Assembly (NCBI RefSeq): GCF_001307275.1
Contig: NZ_CP012831.1
Location: 5,820,501 to 5,884,500 of the forward strand
Direction: 5' to 3'
From: Pseudomonas fluorescens
GTDB taxonomy: Bacteria; Pseudomonadota; Gammaproteobacteria; Pseudomonadales; Pseudomonadaceae
Length of the DNA: 64,000 nucleotides
Shown: in pieces, positions 15,646-24,663 of the stretch
How the letters are laid out: each line of letters opens with the position of its first letter
Numbering within the stretch: the stretch's first letter is position 1
Translations under genes and position numbers: made by a program
The notes under the pieces: generated by a model
The model's database searches: none
Seen by the model: only the letters and a program-made list of their open reading frames with translations
What the model was told of the DNA's origin: nothing

Positions 15646-17451
15646 ATGTCCATGCAACGCTTATTGTTATCCCTGTTGATCTGCCTGGGGCTGGTGCTTC
15701 CGGCGACCGCCAACGCCTGGTGGCAGGACGACTGGCACTATCGCAAACAGATTTCGGTGGACACCACCCCCCAGGGCGCCGCCATCGCCCAGGCCTTGGG
15801 CCGCACCGCGTTGCTGGTGCGCTTGCACACCGGCAACTTCACCTTCGACGGGGTCAAGGACGACGGCTCGGACTTGCGTTTCGTCAGTGCCGACGACAAG
15901 ACCGTGCTCAATCACCAGATCGAAAGCTTCGACCCGCTGATGGGCATGGCGCTGATCTGGGTCGACGTGCCGAGCGTGGAGGGCGGTCAACGCCAGGACG
16001 TGTGGATGTATTACGGCAACCAGAAGGCGCCGGCCACGAGCAGCGGCCAGTTGACTTTCGACCCGGACTACACCGCGCTGTACCACTTCGACGGCGCCAC
16101 CGGCGTACCGCCCCGGGATACCACGGCCTACGGCAACAATGCCCAGGGCGCGACCGGCGTGAGTATCGACGGCGTGATCGGGCGGGCCTTGCAGTTCAAC
16201 GGCCAGCCGTTGTTGTTGCCGGCCAGTCCGTCGTTGCAACACAGTGCCGGTGCGGCGTTCACCTTCAGCACCTGGCTGCGCCAGGACCAGGCCAGTGGTG
16301 AACAGGTGATCCTGGCCCGTCGCGAAGCCGCCACCAGCCTGTTGGTCGGGGTCAACCAGGGGGTGCCGTTCGTGGCGATCAATGACCAGCGCGCGGTCTC
16401 GACCCAGCCGCTGAACCCCGGTCAGTGGCAGCACCTGGCGTTGACCGCCTCGGGCGACCGGGTCGTGCTGTACGTCAACGGGCGTGAGACCGCGAGCCTG
16501 GCGGTGGCGATGCCGGCGTTCAATTCGCCGATCGCCCTGGGTGCCGATGTCTCCGCCGGAGCCTTCGCGCCTTTCAGCGGCGCCATGGACGAAGCGCGCC
16601 TGTCCAAGGTGGCTCGCCCGGCGCCGTTGCTGTTGGCCGACGCCAATGCCCAGGGCGCCGAATCGAAACTGGTGGCCTACGGCGTCGATGAAGAACAATC
16701 CGGCTTCGGTTTCGGCAGCCTGGGATTCCTGCTCAACGCCGTGCCGCTCGACGCTTGGGTGATCATCGGGGTGCTGGTGCTGATGATGTTCCAGTCGTGG
16801 ATCATCATGATCCGCAAGAACCGCATGGTCAGTCGCCTCAGTGCCGCCAACGAAGTTTTCCGCGAGCAGTTCGCCAAGATCGGCACGCGCCTGGAAATGT
16901 TCGCCGACGACCAGGACCTCGCCCAGCGCCTGCAACATTCATCGCTGTGGTGCTTGTACTTGGTGGCCGTCAAGGAAATCCGCACCCGCCGTGAACAGGG
17001 TGCTGACACCTCGTCGGTGTCGGCGGCCACCATCGAAGCGATCCGTTGCTCGATGGACGGCGTGCGCACCCGCGAGAACCAAGCGCTGAGTTCGAAGCTC
17101 TCGACCCTGTCCAACGCCATCGCCGGCGGGCCGTACATCGGCCTGCTCGGCACTGTGCTGGGGATCATGGTGGTGTTCCTCGGCACGGCCATGGCCGGCG
17201 ACGTGAACATCAACGCTATCGCCCCGGGCATGGCCGCGGCATTGCTCGCCACTGCCATGGGCCTGTTCGTCGCGATCCCGGCGTTGTTTGGCTACAACCG
17301 CCTGATCACCCGTAACAAGGAAGTCAGCGCCGACATGCGGGTCTTTGTCGACGAGTTCATCACGCGCCTGGCGGAGATGCACGGCGAAGGCCAGTCCGGT
17401 GAAGCGGCCCCTCGTCGCGGTCATCACGTCCAATCGTCCGTACCGGCCTGA
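15646..17451 (+). CDS. exbB: DUF2341-LamG-ExbB fusion: proton-channel subunit with large periplasmic domain
   Basis: The protein has 601 residues. A signal peptide (MSMQRLLLSLLICLGLVLPATANA) precedes a DUF2341 domain (WWQDDWHYRKQISVDTT, residues ~25-115). A concanavalin-like LamG domain follows (~150-345: FTFSTWLRQDQASGEQVIL, LYVNGRETASLAV, GAMDEARLSKVARP). The last third is a MotA/TolQ/ExbB proton channel with membrane spans near 371-391, 495-516 and 529-551 (GPYIGLLGTVLGIMVVFLG). With ExbD and the TonB-like protein it would energise an outer-membrane step, presumably TpsB or porin function. The ATG at 15646 follows a CCAGGAG site 11 bp after pdtB. Confidence 0.88.
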   Translation: MSMQRLLLSLLICLGLVLPATANAWWQDDWHYRKQISVDTTPQGAAIAQALGRTALLVRLHTGNFTFDGVKDDGSDLRFVSADDKTVLNHQIESFDPLMGMALIWVDVPSVEGGQRQDVWMYYGNQKAPATSSGQLTFDPDYTALYHFDGATGVPPRDTTAYGNNAQGATGVSIDGVIGRALQFNGQPLLLPASPSLQHSAGAAFTFSTWLRQDQASGEQVILARREAATSLLVGVNQGVPFVAINDQRAVSTQPLNPGQWQHLALTASGDRVVLYVNGRETASLAVAMPAFNSPIALGADVSAGAFAPFSGAMDEARLSKVARPAPLLLADANAQGAESKLVAYGVDEEQSGFGFGSLGFLLNAVPLDAWVIIGVLVLMMFQSWIIMIRKNRMVSRLSAANEVFREQFAKIGTRLEMFADDQDLAQRLQHSSLWCLYLVAVKEIRTRREQGADTSSVSAATIEAIRCSMDGVRTRENQALSSKLSTLSNAIAGGPYIGLLGTVLGIMVVFLGTAMAGDVNINAIAPGMAAALLATAMGLFVAIPALFGYNRLITRNKEVSADMRVFVDEFITRLAEMHGEGQSGEAAPRRGHHVQSSVPA

Positions 17452-17461
17452 GGGAATCGCC

Positions 17462-17887
17462 ATGGCTAGCGTAAACGCTTCACACGATGACGACGATGAT
17501 GCAGCGGTCGACAGCATCAACATCACGCCGCTGGTGGATGTGCTCATGGTGGTGCTGGTGATGTTCATCCTCACGGCCACGGCCCAGGTGTCAGGTATCC
17601 AGATCAACCTGCCCAAGGCCAGTGCCTCGGTGTCGTTGTCCGAGGCCAAGACCAAGGCGATTTCGGTGAACGATGGCGGGCAGGTGTTCCTCGATGCCTA
17701 TCCGGTGACCCTGGCCGAGCTGGAAGAGCGCCTGCGCATCGAAAAGGCGCAGAGCCCGGACTTCCCGGTGATCGTGCGCGGCGATGCGACGGTGCAGTAC
17801 CAGAAAGTCATTGAAGTGCTGGATCTGTTGCGGCGCCTGGAACTGTCCCAGGTCGGTCTCGTGACCGGCAAACCGAGCCAGGGCTGA
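17462..17887 (+). CDS. exbD: ExbD/TolR-family proton-channel subunit
   Basis: The protein has 141 residues: a short acidic cytoplasmic N-terminus (HDDDDDAA), one membrane span with the proton-carrying Asp26 (NITPLVDVLMVVLVMFIL), and a periplasmic domain (VFLDAYPVTLAELEERLRIE ... VIVRGDATVQYQKVIEVLD). This is the full ExbD layout and length. The start at 17462 lies 10 bp after the exbB stop. It partners the ExbB fusion to convert proton motive force into work through the TonB-like protein encoded 2 bp downstream. Confidence 0.93.
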   Translation: MASVNASHDDDDDAAVDSINITPLVDVLMVVLVMFILTATAQVSGIQINLPKASASVSLSEAKTKAISVNDGGQVFLDAYPVTLAELEERLRIEKAQSPDFPVIVRGDATVQYQKVIEVLDLLRRLELSQVGLVTGKPSQG

Positions 17888-17889
17888 TC

Positions 17890-18594
17890 ATGACCGCCAG
17901 ACTTCCCATCGATCCGCCCCCGGTGAAGACTTCGCCGCTGCGCCTGCTCAAGTGGGCCGCCGGCCTGCTGCTGGGCGCCGTCGCGGCCTGGCTGCTGTGG
18001 CAGTGGGCCAATGACATGAGTGGCGTGCGCCGCGAAGCCCCGAAGGTGCCGACCATCATCCCGCTGCCGCCTCCGCCCCCACCACCGCCAGAGAAGCCCA
18101 AGGAGCCGGAACCCCAGGTCGAGGAGAAAGTGGTCGAGCCAGAGCCGACCCCGGAACCCGAAGAGGTCAAGCCCGAAGAAGAAGCGCCGCCGTCGCCGGT
18201 GGATGACCTGGCGAACCCGATGCAAATGGACGGCGATGCCCAGTCCGGCAACGACGCATTCAACATCGGTGCCGGCAAGGGCGGCGGCATGGCCGGGGCA
18301 GGGGGCGGGCGCCTGGGCAATGGCACTTACAGCCAGTTCCTGGCGTTCACCTTCCAGCGTTTGCTGCGGGAAAACCCCGACTTGCGCAGCCTGGCGTTCT
18401 CGCTGCAGGCCGATGTCTGGCTCAGCGCGGTGGGGGAGATCACCCGGGTCGAGCTGGTCAAGTCCAGCGGCAACCCGCAGGTGGACGAGCAAGTGATTTC
18501 CGCCCTGCGTACCGCGCCCCATTTGAGTGAACGGCCACCGGCCTCCCTGACTTTGCCCGTGCGCCTGTCCTTGCAGGGACGACGGCCGGGTTAA
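17890..18594 (+). CDS. TonB-like energy transducer
   Basis: The protein has 234 residues: a cytoplasmic N-terminus, one membrane anchor (~19-40, WAAGLLLGAVAAWLLWQW), a Pro/Glu-rich periplasm-spanning segment (~52-105, with a run of eight prolines and EPEPTPEPEE), a glycine-rich hinge (GAGKGGGMAGAGGG), and a C-terminal TonB-type domain (~150-234) with VELVKSSGNPQVDEQVISAL. It follows exbD by 2 bp. It would transfer ExbBD energy to an outer-membrane partner; the neighbouring porin or TpsB is the obvious candidate, though TpsB proteins normally need no TonB. Confidence 0.88.
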   Translation: MTARLPIDPPPVKTSPLRLLKWAAGLLLGAVAAWLLWQWANDMSGVRREAPKVPTIIPLPPPPPPPPEKPKEPEPQVEEKVVEPEPTPEPEEVKPEEEAPPSPVDDLANPMQMDGDAQSGNDAFNIGAGKGGGMAGAGGGRLGNGTYSQFLAFTFQRLLRENPDLRSLAFSLQADVWLSAVGEITRVELVKSSGNPQVDEQVISALRTAPHLSERPPASLTLPVRLSLQGRRPG

Positions 18595-18633
18595 CCGACT
18601 ATTTGAAAGTTTGCCAACAGGAGTTGTGTGCAG

Positions 18634-20325
18634 ATGATTTCCAATGTGAATCGATTGTCGTGGGCGATCGGCCTGGTGGTCCTGAGCCTGGCCGGCCACG
18701 CGGCGGCCGCCCCGGCGCCTTCGGAAAACGCCACGATCAATCTGATCCGCCTGCTGGTGCAGCAGGGCGTGTTGAAACAGGACCAGGCCGATGGCTTGAT
18801 CGCCCAGGCCGAACGGGAAGCCGTGCAGGCCCGTCAAGCCGCCACGGCAGTCGCCGCCACGCCGGCCGGTGCGCCGGGGGACGTGCGGGTGCAATACGTG
18901 CCGAATATCGTGCGTGAGCAGATCCGCGACCAGGTCAAGGCCGAAGTCATGGCCACCGCCAAGCAGGAAAACTGGGCCCAGCCCAACACCTTCCCGGATT
19001 GGGTCTCGCGCATCAGTTTCGATGGCGACATTCGCCTGCGGGACGAGTCGCGCTATTACTCTGGCACCAACAGCAACGAAATCGTCGATTTCGCCCGGCT
19101 CAATGACAAGGGGCCTTACGACGTCAACCCCAACAGCAGTTCGAGCCTGCCGCCATTGCTCAATACCCGCGAAGACCGGGAAAACCTGTTCCGCCTGCGT
19201 GCCCGCCTGGGCATGAAGGCCGTGATTGCCCCGCAATGGACGGCGGGCATCCGCATCGGCACCGGCTCGGACAACAACCCGGTGTCCACCACCCAGACCC
19301 TCGGTGGCGGCTTTGGCAAAAAAGACATCTGGCTCGACCAGGGCTATCTGACCTGGAAACCCTCGGACGAATTGACCCTGACCGGCGGGCGTTTCGCCAA
19401 CCCGTTCTTCTCCACCGACCTGTTGTATTCCGGCGACCTGAACTTCGATGGCGTGGCGGCGAATTTCAACCACAAGCTCAATCAGGACTGGGGCGTGTTC
19501 GGTACCGTCGGCGCGTTCCCGGTGGAGTACACCAACGACACCAGCACCAGCAATGGCAGCGACAAGGAAGAGAGCGACAACAAGTGGCTGTACGGTGCGC
19601 AAGTGGGGGCCAACTGGGCCATCAACGACAGCAACCGGATCAAGGGCGCGTTGGCCTATTACCGCTTCGACGACATCGAAGGCCAGCGTTCTTCGCCGTG
19701 CCAGCCCTGGGCCGGTGATCCAGGCTGTGACAGCGACGGTTCGCGGGTAGCGTTCATGCAGAAAGGCAACACCGTGTTCCTGCTGCGCGACATCACGCCC
19801 AACCCCCTCAACCCGTCGACCACGCCACAGCCGCAATATGTCGGCCTGGCCTCGGAGTTCAACCTGCTGGACCTGAACTTCGCGTGGGACACCGATCTGC
19901 CCGAAGACCTGAAACTGCGCAGCCAGGCCCATTACGTTCACAACCTGGGCTACGACGAAGGCGAGATGCGCAAGCGCTCCGCGGGGCAGTTCGCCAACAA
20001 CCTGGACAGCGATGGCGAGGTGGAAAGCGGCGCCAACGCCTGGATGCTCCAGTTCACCCTTGGCAACTCCCTGGAGCTCAAGCGCGAGGGCGACTGGAAC
20101 CTGTTCGCCGGCTACAAGTACATCCAGCCGGACGCCTTGCCGGACGGCTTCAACGATTCGTCATTCCATCTGGGTGGCACCAATGCCAAGGGTTATTTCC
20201 TGGGCGGCAACTATGGCCTGGCGAGCAACGTCTTCGCCACCGGTCGCTGGTTGAGTTCCGAAGCGGTGTACGGCGCGCCGTACGACATCGATGTCTTGCA
20301 GCTTGAAATCAACACGCGCTTCTAA
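18634..20325 (+). CDS. Putative outer-membrane porin
   Basis: The protein has about 563 residues. It has a signal peptide (WAIGLVVLSLAGHAAAAPAP), then a helical coiled-coil-like stretch (~35-85: LLVQQGVLKQDQADGLIAQA) that may trimerise or bind peptidoglycan. A beta-barrel follows, rich in alternating aromatic strands (FRLRARLGMKAVIAPQWTAG, LTLTGGRFANPFF) and ending in the typical terminal phenylalanine (LQLEINTRF). It belongs to the putative-porin family found in this locus in other pseudomonads. ATG 18634 is preferred; GTG 18628 lies too close to the GGAG site. Its substrate is unknown. Confidence 0.85.
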   Translation: MISNVNRLSWAIGLVVLSLAGHAAAAPAPSENATINLIRLLVQQGVLKQDQADGLIAQAEREAVQARQAATAVAATPAGAPGDVRVQYVPNIVREQIRDQVKAEVMATAKQENWAQPNTFPDWVSRISFDGDIRLRDESRYYSGTNSNEIVDFARLNDKGPYDVNPNSSSSLPPLLNTREDRENLFRLRARLGMKAVIAPQWTAGIRIGTGSDNNPVSTTQTLGGGFGKKDIWLDQGYLTWKPSDELTLTGGRFANPFFSTDLLYSGDLNFDGVAANFNHKLNQDWGVFGTVGAFPVEYTNDTSTSNGSDKEESDNKWLYGAQVGANWAINDSNRIKGALAYYRFDDIEGQRSSPCQPWAGDPGCDSDGSRVAFMQKGNTVFLLRDITPNPLNPSTTPQPQYVGLASEFNLLDLNFAWDTDLPEDLKLRSQAHYVHNLGYDEGEMRKRSAGQFANNLDSDGEVESGANAWMLQFTLGNSLELKREGDWNLFAGYKYIQPDALPDGFNDSSFHLGGTNAKGYFLGGNYGLASNVFATGRWLSSEAVYGAPYDIDVLQLEINTRF

Positions 20326-20340
20326 GCGCAGGGAGGCCTC

Positions 20341-20988
20341 ATGAAAAGGCGTGCCATCTACCAATGTCCGGCCGCGTTACTGGTGCTGGGCCTGCTTCTG
20401 AGCGGCGGCGCCCACGGCGAAGGCCTGGAAGAACGCCTGCGGGCGCAACTGCGCAGCACCACCGCCCAGTTGCAAACCCTGCAAAGCGAACAGGCCCAGG
20501 CCAGTGCCGCCCGGCAGGCCGCGGAGACCCAGGCCAAGGAGGCCCAGGCGCAGATCAAGCAATTGACCGCGCAATTGAGCAAGGCCCAGGCCCTGAATGA
20601 GCAACTGGCCGGGCATCAGCAAAACCTGCAAAGCCAGGCCCAGGCCCAGGTAGCGGCCAGCAACGAGCAAATGGGCAAGTTCAAGAAAGCCTACGACGAG
20701 CTGCTGGTGCTGGCTCGCGGCAAAGAGGCCGAGCGCGCGCGCCTGGAGGCGCAATTGACCGAGCGTGACACACAAGTGCAGCAATGTTCGGTCAAGAATC
20801 AGCAGATGTACGAAGTCGCCAAGACGCTGCTGCATGCCTACGAAACCATTGATGTGACCGACATCGTGAAGATCCGCCAGCCGTTCGCGGCCAAGGCCCG
20901 GGTGCGTTTCGAAGAGCTGGCCCAAGGGTTTGGCGATGATCTCTACAAGAACCGTTTCGATGCGCCCCAGGCCTCGATCACTCACTGA
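20341..20988 (+). CDS. Secreted coiled-coil protein of unknown function
   Basis: The protein has 215 residues. A signal peptide (AALLVLGLLLSGGAHG) is followed by a long Ala/Gln/Glu-rich coiled coil (residues ~28-150, repeating patterns such as AQLRSTTAQLQTLQSEQAQA). A short globular end follows (CSVKNQQMYEVAKTLLHAYE, then a stretch around DVTDIVKIRQPF). It is periplasmic or attached to the envelope. It starts 15 bp after the porin gene in the same operon and may bridge the porin/TonB components. I know no function for this family. Confidence 0.8.
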   Translation: MKRRAIYQCPAALLVLGLLLSGGAHGEGLEERLRAQLRSTTAQLQTLQSEQAQASAARQAAETQAKEAQAQIKQLTAQLSKAQALNEQLAGHQQNLQSQAQAQVAASNEQMGKFKKAYDELLVLARGKEAERARLEAQLTERDTQVQQCSVKNQQMYEVAKTLLHAYETIDVTDIVKIRQPFAAKARVRFEELAQGFGDDLYKNRFDAPQASITH

Positions 20989-21010
20989 ACAGAACAAGGA
21001 GGAATCGAAC

Positions 21011-21490
21011 ATGACCTCAATGATTGAAAACGTCGATGCAAAATCCCTGACCGAGTTGTTGCAGGCCGCGGGTTATCGGGTCAACGAAACCGAGCAGAAC
21101 GGCATTGTGCAGCTGCTCAGTGCCAGCCAGGGCATCGGCTTTGCCGTGCGTTTCGGCAATCCGGCGGCGACTGCAGGCGAGTACCTGGACTTCACCTTCA
21201 GCTGTGCCTTGCGGGTGCAGGGCCAATTGCCGGCCGGGTTGGCAGAACTGTGGAACGCCTCGCGACGTTTTGCCCGGTTGTCGCTGCAAGGCGAATTCCT
21301 TGTGATGGAAATGGACGTCGTGGTTGCCGCGGGCGTGAGTGCCAATCATCTGCGCAGTCACCTGGAACTGTGGGACCGCCTGTTGCAGGAATTCATTGTC
21401 TACCTGCGTGAGTACAGCCAGAACGCGGCGCGGGCGCAAACCCCGGCCGAGCCCGTCGAGGCGCCCTTGGAGGAGGCCGTCGCATCGTGA
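21011..21490 (+). CDS. YbjN-like domain protein
   Basis: The protein has 159 residues and no signal peptide. The segment SLTELLQAAGYRVNETEQNG and the later ELWNASRRFARLSLQGEFLV follow the YbjN pattern of the type III chaperone-like fold, which includes bacterial sensory-transduction regulators. A strong AAGGAGG site lies 8 bp before the ATG. Its stop overlaps the next gene by 4 bp. A chaperone or adaptor role in the secretion locus is possible but inferred from fold and position only. Confidence 0.7.
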   Translation: MTSMIENVDAKSLTELLQAAGYRVNETEQNGIVQLLSASQGIGFAVRFGNPAATAGEYLDFTFSCALRVQGQLPAGLAELWNASRRFARLSLQGEFLVMEMDVVVAAGVSANHLRSHLELWDRLLQEFIVYLREYSQNAARAQTPAEPVEAPLEEAVAS

Positions 21491-22431
21491 AAAAGCCGAC
21501 CTTCGTCATCAGCGCCGCGGCGCTGGGCCTGATCGCCGTGGCGCTGGTGCTGGGCCTGCGGCCGGGCAGCGATCCGGTCGCCGCGGTGCAGACCGCCAGC
21601 GTTGTTTCGGCCGACTCGCCGAGTTTGGCCCGACTGGGCAACCAGCAGGTCAGCCCCGAAGAACTCAAGACCTTGCTGGCCGCACTGGCCCCCGAGGTTC
21701 GTCAGCAAATGCGGGGTAATCGGGCTGCGCTGGAGGGCTGGATCCGTGCCCGCCTGGCGGAAAAAGCCGTGTTGGAGCAGGCCGATGCCCAGGGTTGGCG
21801 TCAGCGGCCCGAGGTGGAGCGGCAGACACGAGCGGCGGCTGAGCAGATTGTGTTTCGCGATTACTTGCAGTCGGTGAGCCAGGTGCCGGCCGGGTATCCC
21901 AGTGAAGACGAGTTGAAGCAGGCTTACGACGCCGGGAAAGCCAACTGGACCGCACCGGCGTTGTACCGCGTCAGCCAGATTTTCCTGGCAGCCACTGAAC
22001 CGCAAACCGTGGAGGCGGTGCGCCGGCAAGCGCTGGAGTTGAGCAAGAAAGCCCAGGCCTCACCCGCTGAGTTCGGCGTCCTGGCCAGTCGTTTTTCCCA
22101 GGACCGCGCCAGTGCCGAGCGCGGCGGTGACAGTGGTTACCAGTCGTTGCAGCAATTGGTGCCGCCGGTGCGCGAGGCGGTGGCACGCTTGAAGGTCGGC
22201 GCGGTATCGGACCCGGTGCAGAGCCCGGCAGGGTTCCATGTCATCAAGCTCACCGAGCAACAACCGGCCCGAGAGGCGACCCTGGATGAAGTCCGCGAGC
22301 GCCTGACCCAGGCCCTGCGTGCCCAGCGCCAGGAACAGATCGCCAAGGCGTACCTGGACGGCATGCTCGACACGGCGACGTTGAGCATCGATGGCGCGCA
22401 GTTGAGCAAGGTGTTGGAGGAGGGGCTTTAG
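21487..22431 (+). CDS. Parvulin-type peptidyl-prolyl cis-trans isomerase, membrane-anchored
   Basis: The protein has 314 residues and starts at GTG 21487 inside the previous gene's stop. One N-terminal membrane anchor (~7-23, VISAAALGLIAVALVLGL) is followed by a SurA/PpiC-like helical region and a parvulin domain (~150-255: LYRVSQIFLAA, RFSQDRASAERGGDSGYQ, VGAVSDPVQSPAGFHVIKLT). It would act in the periplasm as a foldase for the exported protein or the barrel proteins of this operon. The operon appears to end here; repeats follow. Confidence 0.92.
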   Translation: MKKPTFVISAAALGLIAVALVLGLRPGSDPVAAVQTASVVSADSPSLARLGNQQVSPEELKTLLAALAPEVRQQMRGNRAALEGWIRARLAEKAVLEQADAQGWRQRPEVERQTRAAAEQIVFRDYLQSVSQVPAGYPSEDELKQAYDAGKANWTAPALYRVSQIFLAATEPQTVEAVRRQALELSKKAQASPAEFGVLASRFSQDRASAERGGDSGYQSLQQLVPPVREAVARLKVGAVSDPVQSPAGFHVIKLTEQQPAREATLDEVRERLTQALRAQRQEQIAKAYLDGMLDTATLSIDGAQLSKVLEEGL

Positions 22432-22450
22432 GCAGGTCCACATCAGACCC

Positions 22451-22578
22451 GTGGCGAGGGAGCTTGCTCCCGCTGGGCTCTGTAGGAGCTGGCGAAGCCT
22501 GCGATCTTTTGATCTTTCGTTTGAGACTCAAGTGTCTGGGGAAAGATCGCAGCCTCGTTGCACTCGACAGCTCCTACA
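22451..22578. repeat. Composite repeat: truncated REP plus a 98-bp inverted-repeat element
   Basis: A half-REP of a second family (GTGGCGAGGGAGCTTGCTCC, 22451-22470) runs into an element bounded by TGTAGGAGCT (22481) and AGCTCCTACA (ending 22578). The inner part, GATCTTTCGTTTGAGACTCA and AGTGTCTGGGGAAAGATC, is almost identical, in opposite orientation, to the element at 52073-52178. No reading frame is present. It lies between the parvulin and LysR genes and may end transcription. Confidence 0.8.
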
Positions 22579-22637
22579 TGCTCCTACACAGTTTCTACAC
22601 AGCTCCACGTATTCGTACAACCGACAGGGAGTCACCC

Positions 22638-23618
22638 ATGACCTTCATCGAGCCCGCAGGACGCCAGGCTGTCACCGCATACCGCACACCGTTGCGTGCC
22701 CCCGACCCGTGGCTGGCCATGGCCGGTGGTATCGAGCCGCAGGTGGCGCAGTGCTTCCTGGTCAGTGCCCGTTGCGGCTGTTTCATGCAAGCGGCCCGCA
22801 GCCTCAACGTCAAGGCGACCTGGCTGCGCAAGCAGTTGGCGCAATTGGAGGCGCGGCTGCAGCGTTCGCTATTCAGCTTCCAGGGCAGCGCCTTGACCCT
22901 CAGTCGCGAGGGCCGGCAGTTGCAGGCGCGCTTGATCAGCCTGGCCCACGAAAGCGCGCCGCCCTTGAACGATCAACCCTTGATTCGCCTGGCCGTGGCC
23001 GAGTCGATACTGCATGACATCCTGGGCCGTGACCTGATTTCATTGCTGCGACGCAACGCCAGCGTGCGACTGCAGATCATCACCCTGGACAGTGACCTGG
23101 CGCTGCAAGCCGTCAGCGCCGACCTGGTGCTGTGGTTGAGCGATGCCCACACGTTGGGGCAGGGGCCGAGTTTCGCCACGTTGCCCGCGGATCGACTGGC
23201 GCGGCTGGACTATGTGCCGCACATCGCCAAGCGCTACTCACGTCCGGCCACGCGCCCGGACTGCCTGGACGACCTGAACGATTACATGCTGGTGCAATGG
23301 CAGGCGGACCGACACGTGGACGGCTTCGCACCGTGGAACGCCTTGATAGAACAACGCCGGGCTGGCGTGGTGCAGGTGCAATCCTACGAACTGATGCTGG
23401 AAATGATTCGCTGCAGCGCCTGCATCGGCCTGTTGCCGCAGTACATGAGCCGCTTCGACCGAGGCCTGGTGGCGTTGCCGCAAGTGTTTGGCCTGTCGAT
23501 GCAACGGCACGTGTGGATGGCCGTCAATGCCCAGGCCGAAGGCTCGCCGGAGGTGCAGATGCTGCGTGAACTGATCCACCACACGCTGGATGAGCGGCGG
23601 GATTGGTTCCAGGCCTGA
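22638..23618 (+). CDS. LysR-family transcriptional regulator
   Basis: The protein has 326 residues. The helix-turn-helix lies unusually far in, at about residues 35-90 (VAQCFLVSARCGCFMQAARS, LNVKATWLRKQLAQLEARLQ), after a ~30-residue N-terminal extension. A LysR substrate-binding domain follows (LIRLAVAESILHDILGRDLI ... SYELMLEMIRCSACIGLLPQ). The start at 22638 is the first ATG after the repeat element. A LysR gene stands at the end of the equivalent P. aeruginosa locus, so it may control the upstream secretion operon. Whether it does cannot be seen in the sequence. Confidence 0.85.
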   Translation: MTFIEPAGRQAVTAYRTPLRAPDPWLAMAGGIEPQVAQCFLVSARCGCFMQAARSLNVKATWLRKQLAQLEARLQRSLFSFQGSALTLSREGRQLQARLISLAHESAPPLNDQPLIRLAVAESILHDILGRDLISLLRRNASVRLQIITLDSDLALQAVSADLVLWLSDAHTLGQGPSFATLPADRLARLDYVPHIAKRYSRPATRPDCLDDLNDYMLVQWQADRHVDGFAPWNALIEQRRAGVVQVQSYELMLEMIRCSACIGLLPQYMSRFDRGLVALPQVFGLSMQRHVWMAVNAQAEGSPEVQMLRELIHHTLDERRDWFQA

Positions 23619-23640
23619 CCGAAGCCGGAAGTAGTCCCTC

Positions 23641-24549
23641 TGTGGGAGCGAGCTTGCTCGCGATAGCGGTGGTTCAGCTTGCATTGATATTGAATGTGCC
23701 GCCGTCATCGCGAGCAAGCTCGCTCCCACATGGGGTCTTGGGTGTCCACAGATTCAGCATCCAGCAACAATTCCCTGTGGGAGCTGAGCTTGCTCGCGAT
23801 AGCGGTGGTTCAGCTTGCATTGATATTGAATGTGCCGCGGTCATCGCGAGCAAGCTCGCTCCCACATGGGTTCTTGGGTGTCCACAGATTCAGCATCCAG
23901 CAACAATTCCCTGTGGGAGCTGAGCTTGCTCGCGATAGCGGTGGTTCAGCTTGCATTGATATTGAATGTGCCGCCGTCATCGCGAGCAAGCTCGCTCCCA
24001 CATGGGTTCTTGGGCGCCCACAGATTCAGCATCCAGCAACAATTCCCTGTGGGAGCTGAGCTTGCTCGCGATAGCGGTGGTTCAGCTTGCATTGATATTG
24101 AATGTGCCGCGGTCATCGCGAGCAAGCTCGGCTCCCACATGGGTTCTTGGGCGCCCACAGATTCAGCATCCAGCAACAATTCCCTGTGGGAGCTGAGCTT
24201 GCTCGCGATAGCGGTGGTTCAGCTTGCATTGATATTGAATGTGCCGCGGTCATCGCGAGCAAGCTCGGCTCCCACATGGGTTCTTGGGTGTCCACAGATT
24301 CAGCATCCAGCAACAATTCCCTGTGGGAGCTGAGCTTGCTCGCGATAGCGGTGGTTCAGCTTGCATTGATATTGAATGTGCCGCGGTCATCGCGAGCAAG
24401 CTCGGCTCCCACATGGGGTCTTGGGTGTCCACAGATTCAGCATCCACCAACAATTCCCTGTGGGAGCTGAGCTTGCTCGCGATAGCGGTGGTTCAGCTTG
24501 CATTGATATTGAATGTGCCGCCGTCATCGCGAGCAAGCTCGCTCCCACA
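23641..24549. repeat. Tandem BIME array 2 (seven units of about 136 bp)
   Basis: Seven units begin at 23641, 23776, 23912, 24048, 24185, 24322 and 24459. Each pairs a forward REP (ending in TTGCTCGCGATAGCGG) with an inverted REP around an inner spacer GTTCAGCTTGCATTGATATT. An outer spacer (CACAGATTCAGCATCCAGC) links units; the last copy runs on to about 24590. From the second unit the forward REP reads GAGCTGAGC, and in three units the inverted one gains an extra G (CTCGGCTCC). The spacers are not those of array 1, so each array was amplified locally. No gene lies between 23619 and 24663. Confidence 0.93.
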
Positions 24550-24663
24550 TGGGTTCTTGGGTGTCCACAGATTCAGCATCCACCAGCAACTCCCACTGGT
24601 TCCCGATATAACCTGACGCGGCTTATAGTGGTCGGCCTTGTCACGCCTCCAGGAAGGAGCCCC

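Noticed and set aside
23641..24549. Long reading frames across array 2 that could look like a repeat protein
   Set aside because: They arise because the palindromic units keep an open frame on both strands. There is no ribosome-binding site and the same peptides appear at every BIME in the window.
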